A stretch of 18,291 nt of DNA, taken from the NCBI GenBank assembly GCA_910584195.1, contig CAJTYV010000042.1, positions 1 to 18,291 of the forward strand, given 5' to 3'. Position 1 is the first letter of the stretch; the number at the start of each line of letters is the position of its first letter. The DNA is from an uncultured Ruminococcus sp. (GTDB taxonomy: Bacteria; Bacillota; Clostridia; Oscillospirales; Ruminococcaceae). Shown here one piece after another: positions 5,748 to 12,434 of the stretch. The notes below the pieces were generated by a model. That model saw only the letters and a list, made by a program, of their open reading frames with translations, was not told the origin of the DNA and ran no database searches. The position numbers and the translations under genes are program-made.

Positions 5748-5776
5748 TTGACTTTTTGTGCAATACGTTGTATAAT
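5748..5776 (+). promoter_or_regulatory. promoter of the wall-binding protein gene
   Basis: TTGACT (5748-5753), a 17-nt spacer and TATAAT (5771-5776). A TGTGA/TCACA inverted repeat (5725-5737) lies 10 nt upstream of the -35 box and could be an activator site. The leader of about 60 nt contains a small AAGGG/CCCTT hairpin and a strong AAAGGAGG. Confidence 0.88.
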
Positions 5777-5843
5777 TGATATGTGTTGGATATCAAGGGG
5801 CTATTGTCCCTTTATGCAATCATTATGACAAAAGGAGGAAACT

Positions 5844-7835
5844 ATGAAGTCTTACAAAAAAATGATGATAACGGCTGCCGCGGTTTCTTTATGTCTTGCT
5901 GTTGCTGTTCCGACAGCTTCATATGCTGAGGAATCCGATGGAAGTTCGTCTGCAGGTGTTTCGGACGCGTTATCCGGAAGTCTTGGAGATGATATTACAT
6001 CAGAATGGGTGACAGATGCCGACGGAAGAATTTATTACTATGATGAAACGGGCGCTAAGGCAACGGGAGAAACGGAGATAGACGGCGAGCTTTACCTCTT
6101 CTCAAAAAACGGTGTTCTTAAAACAGGCTGGAGAACTGTTGCCGGAAAAAGACGCTATTATAATCCGCAAACAGGAAAGCCTGTTTATGGCAGATTTACA
6201 ATTTGCGGCGAAGAATTCTGCGTTGAACCTGAACAGGGTAAAATAGCGGGAGATGTATTTACAGATGAAAACGGAGATAAATACATAACATCTGACAAAG
6301 GTGCTTTAATTCTTAATGAAGGATTTGTTGAGCGCGACAATACGTTTTATTATGTCACATCTGATGGAACACTTGCTGTCGGAGAAACTATTATAAACGA
6401 AATTCCGTATGTTTTCGATGAAAACGGAGAGCAGCAGACAGGCTGGGTAAATGTAGGAGAAAAAACGTATTATTACGCTCCTGACAGCGGCGAGATTCAG
6501 CTTGGTCTTATTGACATTGACGGCAGCTTGTATTATGTTGACGAAAATGAAGGCAGAAAAGAGGGAGTTGTCGAAATTGACGGAGTGGAGTATTTGTTTG
6601 CCGAGGGCACAGGAAAACTTCACACTGGTCTCCTTGAGATAAACGGAAATATAAAATATTTCTATCCCGATGGAAAATACGCTTCCGGAGTTACAGAGAT
6701 AAATGGTAAGAATTATCTTTTCAGCAAAGAGGGAAATCGTCTCAGCGGTCTGCAGACCTTTGACGGAAAGCTTTATCATGCCGGTGATGACGGAATTCTT
6801 TCAAGAGGCATGACATTTATAGGCGATGATGCTTATTTTTTTGGGGAAGATTTTTCAGCAGTGACGGGAATTATTGATGTCTCCGGAGCAAAATATTTAT
6901 TTGGCAATGATTTTAAAATGCTCACGGGAAAACAGTTATACAACGGCAAATATTATTGTTTTGACAACACAAGCGGAAAAATGCTTACAGGCAAGATCCT
7001 TATAAATGAGAAAAAGTATTATTTTGGCGGTGATGACGGTTCTATGCAGACGGGCTGGGTAGAACTTGAGGACGGCAAATACTACTTCGGTACAGACGGT
7101 TCGGCTGTTACCGGTATTTATGAAGTCGACGGAAAGAAATACTACTTCCACCCTGATACATCGCTAATGACAACAGGCAGACTCATTATTGACGGAAAGA
7201 AATATTACTTCGGCGAAAACGGCGCTATGGTATTGGGTTGGGTCACTCTTGACGACGGCAAGTATTACTTCAGCAATGATGGTGTGATGGTAACAGGCTG
7301 GAAGACTATAAGCGGAAAGAAGTATTATTTCAACAAAACAAACGGTAAAATGGAGACAAACAAAATAGTTGACGACTACAACCTTACTGCTGACGGAAGC
7401 GCAGTTCCGCTTTCGGCTGTTCAGAAAAGGGCTAAGACGATCATTTCATCTATCGGAAAATCTCCTTCAGCTATTTACAATTATGTTTGCAATAATAACA
7501 AGTACCGTTATATTGAGGATACGCGTACTTTAAGCCAAATAAATGCTAAGGGCTGGTCTTATTTTGCCAACTATTCGCTTGACAATCGCTACGTTGTCTG
7601 CTATTATTTTGCAGCTGTTACCGATCTCCTTTTCCAACAGGCAGGATTGAAAAGTCGTATAGTATACGGTACGGGACGCGGTACAGGTGACCACTACTGG
7701 AATCAGATTTACGATGCAGCCAATGATAAATGGGTAAATTACGATACCTGCAACGGCTACAGCGGAGTAACATTCTCATATCTCCAGTCTCAGAATTATA
7801 CATTCTATCAGTATGTATACCCTAAGTTTTATTGA
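5844..7835 (+). CDS. secreted cell-wall-binding repeat protein with transglutaminase-like domain (663 aa)
   Basis: Residues 1-28 are a Sec signal peptide (basic start, hydrophobic core, ASYA before EE). Residues about 52-505 hold roughly 20 tandem modules of about 20 residues with the pattern GKKYYF..GxMxTGW, typical of choline/wall-binding (CW_binding_1) and glucan-binding repeats, which attach the protein to the cell surface or a glycan. Residues about 525-650 are a transglutaminase-like cysteine peptidase fold with a complete triad: Cys586 in YVVCYYFAAV, His617 in GDHYWNQIYD, and Asp634 in WVNYDTC. Family members cleave or cross-link peptides outside the cell; the substrate is unknown. The first repeats are degenerate (GEEFCVEPEQGKI) while the last ones are nearly identical, also in DNA. 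It has its own promoter, so it is probably monocistronic. Confidence 0.9.
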   Translation: MKSYKKMMITAAAVSLCLAVAVPTASYAEESDGSSSAGVSDALSGSLGDDITSEWVTDADGRIYYYDETGAKATGETEIDGELYLFSKNGVLKTGWRTVAGKRRYYNPQTGKPVYGRFTICGEEFCVEPEQGKIAGDVFTDENGDKYITSDKGALILNEGFVERDNTFYYVTSDGTLAVGETIINEIPYVFDENGEQQTGWVNVGEKTYYYAPDSGEIQLGLIDIDGSLYYVDENEGRKEGVVEIDGVEYLFAEGTGKLHTGLLEINGNIKYFYPDGKYASGVTEINGKNYLFSKEGNRLSGLQTFDGKLYHAGDDGILSRGMTFIGDDAYFFGEDFSAVTGIIDVSGAKYLFGNDFKMLTGKQLYNGKYYCFDNTSGKMLTGKILINEKKYYFGGDDGSMQTGWVELEDGKYYFGTDGSAVTGIYEVDGKKYYFHPDTSLMTTGRLIIDGKKYYFGENGAMVLGWVTLDDGKYYFSNDGVMVTGWKTISGKKYYFNKTNGKMETNKIVDDYNLTADGSAVPLSAVQKRAKTIISSIGKSPSAIYNYVCNNNKYRYIEDTRTLSQINAKGWSYFANYSLDNRYVVCYYFAAVTDLLFQQAGLKSRIVYGTGRGTGDHYWNQIYDAANDKWVNYDTCNGYSGVTFSYLQSQNYTFYQYVYPKFY

Positions 7836-8025
7836 TTTTGTCTGAATTATTTCAAAGATTGTTCTATTGCATATTCAGACAGCTCTTTAAGAATAAGGCT
7901 TTATCAGGACGGGAAAAATCGACATTATTATACTCTGATCTATGTAAACAGTGTGTATTATGGTGGGAAAAATACGTGTATCCGAATAACTATTACTACC
8001 TTGTTAAGTGTATTTTCAGTATACC
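7836..8025. other. intergenic segment with a long inverted repeat
   Basis: No credible gene. GTCTGAAT (7840-7847) and ATTCAGAC (7873-7880) are a perfect 8-bp inverted repeat just after the stop codon, separated by 25 nt. No T-run follows, so it is at best a weak terminator for the gene at 5844. Confidence 0.4.
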
Positions 8026-8055
8026 TTGACGTACGAATTTTCTATTCTAAATAAT
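8026..8055 (+). promoter_or_regulatory. promoter of the seven-gene cluster
   Basis: TTGACG (8026-8031) and AATAAT (8050-8055), each 5 of 6 against consensus, are separated by 18 nt. Initiation near 8062 would give a leader of about 50 nt. No equally good promoter is seen before the later genes, so this one probably drives them all. Confidence 0.6.
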
Positions 8056-8112
8056 ACTCACTGTTTATATCAGATAGAGCATGAAGTCATAAAATTACGG
8101 AGGAATAATATT

Positions 8113-8835
8113 ATGAATATTAAAATTGCGTCTATTTTCGCTGCTGCGGTTTTTTTAGCTGTTTCTGCCGCTTCGTGCGGAAATGAACCTGAGGATTCAT
8201 CAGCGCCCGATTTACCGATACTTGCAACTGAGTCGGCAGAAACAACGGAAGCTGCATCAGAAGAAGCTACGGAAGCTGTTACGGAGGATAAGACAAAAAC
8301 TGAAAAAACTACTGAGGCAGCTACACAAGAGGAATCTAAAGAAGATGAAAACATCAGTGATACCGAGGGCAATGATTCCGACTTAAGCTCAGAACCCGAA
8401 CCTGATCCCGAGCCTCAGCCGGATCCGGAGCCTATACCTGATCCGGAACCGCAGAACATTTCATTCGGCTTTGAGTCTCTTCATAACGATGCAAGCGGAG
8501 TTATCGCGGCTTTGGGTGATCCGATAGACGTTACGTCTGCACCTGCATGCTTTGCCAACGGAGCTGATTCTAAAATTTACAGCTACGATGGTATTACAAT
8601 TGAATGCTACGTGCTTGACGGAATTGAGAATATATGCTGTATAACCATTACAAGCAGCAGTTATTCAACATCTGCCGGCGTAACTGTTGGAAGCTCTCAG
8701 GCGGATGTTGAGGCGGCTTATGGAGCAGGAGAAGCCGCAGGCACTTATACGATCTATTATAATGGTAGCAGCGAGCTTGATGTTAAATATGATAACGGCA
8801 TAGTTGCCGAGCTTGTTTTCTATACGGAAGTTTGA
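8113..8835 (+). CDS. lipoprotein with acidic and proline-rich linker (240 aa)
   Basis: The frame is open further upstream, but the ATG at 8113 has GGAGG at 8099-8103 and gives a proper signal sequence, so I chose it. Residues 1-21 are a lipoprotein signal ending in AVSAAS with Cys22 as the probable lipidated residue; the -3 position is not the usual Leu. Residues about 25-95 are Glu/Thr/Ser-rich, and 96-118 are EP/DP repeats, a wall-spanning linker. The C-terminal 120 residues form a compact domain with the motif VTVGSSQADVEAAYG and may be two related halves (GVIAALGDP and AGVTVGSSQADVE), reminiscent of BamE/SmpA-like folds. It ends 9 nt before the MBOAT gene and is the first gene of the cluster. 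Function unknown; presumably an extracytoplasmic binding partner. Confidence 0.82.
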   Translation: MNIKIASIFAAAVFLAVSAASCGNEPEDSSAPDLPILATESAETTEAASEEATEAVTEDKTKTEKTTEAATQEESKEDENISDTEGNDSDLSSEPEPDPEPQPDPEPIPDPEPQNISFGFESLHNDASGVIAALGDPIDVTSAPACFANGADSKIYSYDGITIECYVLDGIENICCITITSSSYSTSAGVTVGSSQADVEAAYGAGEAAGTYTIYYNGSSELDVKYDNGIVAELVFYTEV

Positions 8836-8844
8836 GGAGGGGAC

Positions 8845-10248
8845 ATGGTTTTCAGCAGTCCCGTATTCTTGTTTATATTTTTAACATCAGTTTATATTCT
8901 TTACAAAATAATACCGGGGATCACAGCTAAAAATGTTATTCTGTTAATATTCAGTCTTGTATTTTACACATATGGCGAACCAAAAGCTATAGTTCTTATG
9001 ATAATTTCTATTCTAATGAATTATCTTTTTGGACTTGCTATGAAAAAGGGTAACAAAAGCAGAAAGGTATCGCTTGCTGCCGCTGTTGTTATAAATCTTG
9101 CGATGCTCGGTATATTCAAATATGCCGGATTTGGTGCGGAAATGCTGGACAGACTGCCATTTTTGAGCGTTTCAGTACCTAATATCGCATTACCTATCGG
9201 AATTTCATTTTATACATTTCAAGCGATGTCATATGTTATTGATGCGTACAAAAATCCCGCATATATTCAAAAGAATCTTTTTAAACTTGCATTGTATATT
9301 ACCTTTTTCCCGCAGCTTGTGGCAGGTCCAATTGTTAAATATTACGACTTTGCTGATCAGATAGATAACCGTCAAACTACTCCGAAGCAGACAGCCGAGG
9401 GGGGAAGACGTTTTATCATTGGTTTGTCGAAAAAATTGTTGATTGCTAATACAATGGCTTTTGCAGCAGATTATGTTTACGCTTTGGATATGTCTGAACT
9501 TTCCGTTTCTCTTGCATGGCTCGGAGCAATTTCATACTTGTTTCAGATATACTTTGATTTCAGCGGCTACAGCGATATGGCTATTGGTTTGGGTGCAATG
9601 TTTGGATTCACTTTTAAGGAGAATTTCAACTACCCGTATATTTCTCAGAGCATGCAGGAATTTTGGAGAAGGTGGCATATTTCAGTATCGACTTGGTTTA
9701 AGGAATATCTTTATATACCCCTCGGCGGCAACAGAAAAGGCAAAGTCAGAACGGCATTTAATAAGCTTGCAGTATTTTTCTGTACAGGATTATGGCATGG
9801 TGCAAGTTTAAACTTTATAGTATGGGGACTTTTGAACGGCGGTTTTATGATGCTTGAATCTTACAATGTTATTAATACAGAAAAATGGCTGAAACCGTTC
9901 AGACACATTTATGCCTTGCTTGTCACAGTTCTTGCCTTTGTTTTTTTCAGGGCAGAGACTATTTCGGACGCATGCCGTTTCATCGGACATATGTTCGTTC
10001 CGTCAGGCAATTCGGTGCAGACAGCTCTTTTTATGAGATGCCTTACGCCAATGTATATTATAATGCTTGTTATGGCTGTAATTTTTTCTATTCCTATCAC
10101 GAGAAAGCTGCGTGAGAAAGCTTCTTCTGAAAAGCTTATATCAATTTGTGAATACAGTTCATACGGCGTATCCGTCCTGCTTTTAGGGCTTTGCATACTT
10201 ACGCTGTCATCGGCTTCTTATAATCCGTTTATTTATTTCAGATTTTAG
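8845..10248 (+). CDS. MBOAT family O-acyltransferase, AlgI-like (467 aa)
   Basis: A polytopic membrane protein of the AlgI/DltB class, which moves acyl (usually acetyl) groups across the membrane to an exported glycan or to an SGNH partner. Diagnostic features are LVAGPIVKYYDF (158-169), FDFSGYSDMAIG (237-248), EFWRRWHISVSTWFKEYLY (272-290) with His278, IPLGGN, and the catalytic His318 in GLWHG. Length is typical of the family. GAGGAGGGG lies just before the ATG. The gene follows the lipoprotein by 9 nt and is followed after 9 nt by its AlgX/AlgJ-like partner. The acceptor is not identifiable from sequence; teichoic acid D-alanylation is unlikely because dltA, dltC and dltD are absent. Confidence 0.94.
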   Translation: MVFSSPVFLFIFLTSVYILYKIIPGITAKNVILLIFSLVFYTYGEPKAIVLMIISILMNYLFGLAMKKGNKSRKVSLAAAVVINLAMLGIFKYAGFGAEMLDRLPFLSVSVPNIALPIGISFYTFQAMSYVIDAYKNPAYIQKNLFKLALYITFFPQLVAGPIVKYYDFADQIDNRQTTPKQTAEGGRRFIIGLSKKLLIANTMAFAADYVYALDMSELSVSLAWLGAISYLFQIYFDFSGYSDMAIGLGAMFGFTFKENFNYPYISQSMQEFWRRWHISVSTWFKEYLYIPLGGNRKGKVRTAFNKLAVFFCTGLWHGASLNFIVWGLLNGGFMMLESYNVINTEKWLKPFRHIYALLVTVLAFVFFRAETISDACRFIGHMFVPSGNSVQTALFMRCLTPMYIIMLVMAVIFSIPITRKLREKASSEKLISICEYSSYGVSVLLLGLCILTLSSASYNPFIYFRF

Positions 10249-10257
10249 GAGGCATTT

Positions 10258-11679
10258 ATGAATAAAAATTTATTTTATCGAATTTATACTGCGGTATTTA
10301 TTGGAATTTGCATTGTGCCTGCAATTTTTACACCGTTTCTTAAAGCTGGCAGTTCTAAGGAAAAGCGTGAGCTTGGTAAGTTCCCGTCTGTTAAAACAGA
10401 AAAGGGCGAGATTAATTTTAAGTTTTTCGATGAATTTGAAACGTACTTTTCGGAACATTTCGCGTTCAGACCGCAGCTTGTAACAGCTGACGGAAGATTG
10501 AAAGCAGCGCTTACTGCGACTTCTCCAAACAGCGATGTTATTGTTGGAAAGGACGGGTGGCTTTATTATGGAGAAACTGTCGATGATTTTTTGAGGACAA
10601 ATACTTTGAGTTCTGCCGAGATAAAAAATATTGCAAATAATCTGCGGATAACAGAGCAATATTGTAGGCAGAGGGGAGCGGAGTTTATTTTCTTTTCCGC
10701 GCCTAATAAGAATACGTTATACCCTGAGTATATGCCGTATAATTATGTGCCTGCAAATAAAGAGAGTAATCTCGAAATGCTGACGGAAGAGCTTATTTCG
10801 GATGATTTTTTCTTTGATATGAAATCAGCTCTTTTGAATTTAAATTCTCCAACTCCGCTTTATCACAAAACCGATACTCATTGGAATAATTTTGGCGCTT
10901 ATGCCGCTCATACCATGCTTATGAACAAAATCGGAAAAGCATCATGCGGCGTGGGAAATGGTTGGTATACCGCGAATGACCGTCTCGGCGATTTGGCTGC
11001 GATGATCTATCCGGCAGAAGATGCTAAGGATATGCAGCTCCATAACGACTATGAATTTACTTATGAGTATACAAGCCGTTTCCGTGGTCTTGACGACATT
11101 TCAATTACGACATGCAGTAAAAACGGAAACGGAAATCTGCTAATGTACCGTGATTCATACGGAGAAGCTATACTTCCTTATATGGCGGAAGTTTTTGAAT
11201 CTGCGGAGTTTTCAAGAGCTGTTCCGTATCATTTAGACAAGGTCAAAGAAAACGATACTGTGATTATAGAGCTTGTTGAGCGAAATCTCACCAACCTGCT
11301 CATGGACGCGCCTATCATGGAAGCGCCGTCTGCCGACATTCCTGAAAATACGGAAAAATCAAACGGCAACGGAGCGATGCTTGAATCTTATGGTACGGCA
11401 GATATGCAGCATATATTCGGTGTGCTGCCCGAGGATTGTTTTTCGGGAGATAGTCACATGATAATCGTTGAATCAAAAAACGAAGCGTTTGAAGCATTCA
11501 ATTGTTTTGAAAAGGAGCTTCTCAATAAAACAGAATACAGTCCGCGCGGATTTTCGCTGTATATCCCGCAGGAGAAAATAAGTCTTGATTATAAGGTAAC
11601 TGTTCTGAACTCTGACGGCAGGGCAGTTTCAGTTCGATTTACAAGCATCGGAGGTTATGTTAATTATGAGACATTTTAA
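10258..11679 (+). CDS. AlgX/AlgJ-like (DHHW) SGNH-fold acyltransferase partner (473 aa)
   Basis: An extracytoplasmic, membrane-tethered protein. A basic start and one hydrophobic segment (10-27) serve as an uncleaved anchor, followed by an SGNH-like domain. The pair Asp206-His208 lies in KTDTHWN, and the putative nucleophile Ser300 in MYRDSYGE, the order seen in AlgX and AlgJ. GKDGWLYYGE (97-106) is the usual N-terminal family motif. Residues about 365-473 add a beta-rich tail without a recognised name, perhaps a carbohydrate-binding module. AGGAGG precedes the ATG by 5 nt. In characterised systems the MBOAT protein loads acyl groups and this partner transfers them to polysaccharide. The 3' end overlaps the next gene by 14 nt, indicating coupled translation. 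Confidence 0.9.
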   Translation: MNKNLFYRIYTAVFIGICIVPAIFTPFLKAGSSKEKRELGKFPSVKTEKGEINFKFFDEFETYFSEHFAFRPQLVTADGRLKAALTATSPNSDVIVGKDGWLYYGETVDDFLRTNTLSSAEIKNIANNLRITEQYCRQRGAEFIFFSAPNKNTLYPEYMPYNYVPANKESNLEMLTEELISDDFFFDMKSALLNLNSPTPLYHKTDTHWNNFGAYAAHTMLMNKIGKASCGVGNGWYTANDRLGDLAAMIYPAEDAKDMQLHNDYEFTYEYTSRFRGLDDISITTCSKNGNGNLLMYRDSYGEAILPYMAEVFESAEFSRAVPYHLDKVKENDTVIIELVERNLTNLLMDAPIMEAPSADIPENTEKSNGNGAMLESYGTADMQHIFGVLPEDCFSGDSHMIIVESKNEAFEAFNCFEKELLNKTEYSPRGFSLYIPQEKISLDYKVTVLNSDGRAVSVRFTSIGGYVNYETF

Positions 11680-12427
11680 GTATTTAGCCGCTGCTGCCGC
11701 TTTGACATTAGCAGCAGCTCCAATTTCCATGAACGTTTTTGCAGAGGGAGGAGCGTCAAATACTGAGCCTGTTAAGGTAGAAGCAGTATGTGAACATATT
11801 AATCCTGCCGACATTAACGGAAGCGTTGTTGTAGCTGTTCCGGAGGGAGTTTCGGCAAACGTAAGTATTGTTTATGAATCGCCTGAATATGATGCTCATA
11901 AATATTATGAAAGCACATTGGAGGGCGGAAAAAACTATTCATTTGACATTGAGGGCAGAGATAATATTGGAGATGATTATCGTAACTATACTATTTCCGT
12001 TGAACTGAACGGAGGTGTTTACGATATTACTTCAGAGGCTTACACAGATACTTTCAGCATTCCGGACGGTAATGATAATCCTGACAGTTTTTGTGAAAAA
12101 AGCTACGCGTTTACTGTTGATGACCGTGAATCTTCATCGGAATGGGATGTTACGCTTGATGAAGAAAACAAAAAGGAAATTGCTGTGCATCTTGATTATG
12201 TAAAGCTGGGAGATGTAAATGGCGATACTGTTATTGATGCTTCCGATGCAAATCTTGTACTTGTTGAATATGCCATGCTTATTACGGATAGACCTTCCGT
12301 TTTGACTTCTAAAAGCTATATTGCTGCTGATGTAAACAAGGATAACACTGTAGATTCGTCTGATGCGGCAAAAATACTTGTTTATTATGCGGCTTCTTTG
12401 ACCGGCGGAAATCCGACTATGGAATAG
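11666..12427 (+). CDS. small secreted protein with C-terminal type I dockerin (253 aa)
   Basis: A signal peptide covers residues 1-27 (MRHFKY, Ala-rich core, NVFA before EGG). I prefer the ATG at 11666 over 11657 because GGAGG at 11650-11654 is only 2 nt from the latter. Residues about 30-178 form one all-beta module with two cysteines and many aromatic residues (SVELNGGVYDITSEAYTDTF) that I cannot assign. Residues 181-246 are a dockerin with two calcium-binding repeats, DVNGDTVIDASD (183-194) and DVNKDNTVDSSD (222-233), each followed by an F-hand helix. It would dock to a cohesin on a scaffoldin or on the cell surface. Lying between the acyltransferase pair and the M16 peptidase, it may bind or be modified by their products; that is inference. 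Confidence 0.88.
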   Translation: MRHFKYLAAAAALTLAAAPISMNVFAEGGASNTEPVKVEAVCEHINPADINGSVVVAVPEGVSANVSIVYESPEYDAHKYYESTLEGGKNYSFDIEGRDNIGDDYRNYTISVELNGGVYDITSEAYTDTFSIPDGNDNPDSFCEKSYAFTVDDRESSSEWDVTLDEENKKEIAVHLDYVKLGDVNGDTVIDASDANLVLVEYAMLITDRPSVLTSKSYIAADVNKDNTVDSSDAAKILVYYAASLTGGNPTME

Positions 12428-12434
12428 ATTAATT

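Noticed and set aside
6306..6779. 157-residue minus-strand frame within the repeat array
   Set aside because: Antisense shadow of the tandem wall-binding modules, a common artefact of periodic coding sequence.
5997..7370. Possible CRISPR-like or satellite array
   Set aside because: The periodicity is that of a protein repeat in one open frame with about 60-bp units and diverged copies, not identical repeats with unique spacers.
7832..8029. 65-residue frame after the wall-binding protein
   Set aside because: No ribosome binding site, odd composition, and it covers the inverted repeat and promoter region of the next genes.
8845..11679. dlt (D-alanylation) operon
   Set aside because: The MBOAT protein is followed by an AlgX/DHHW-type protein, and no dltA, dltC or dltD-like gene is present.
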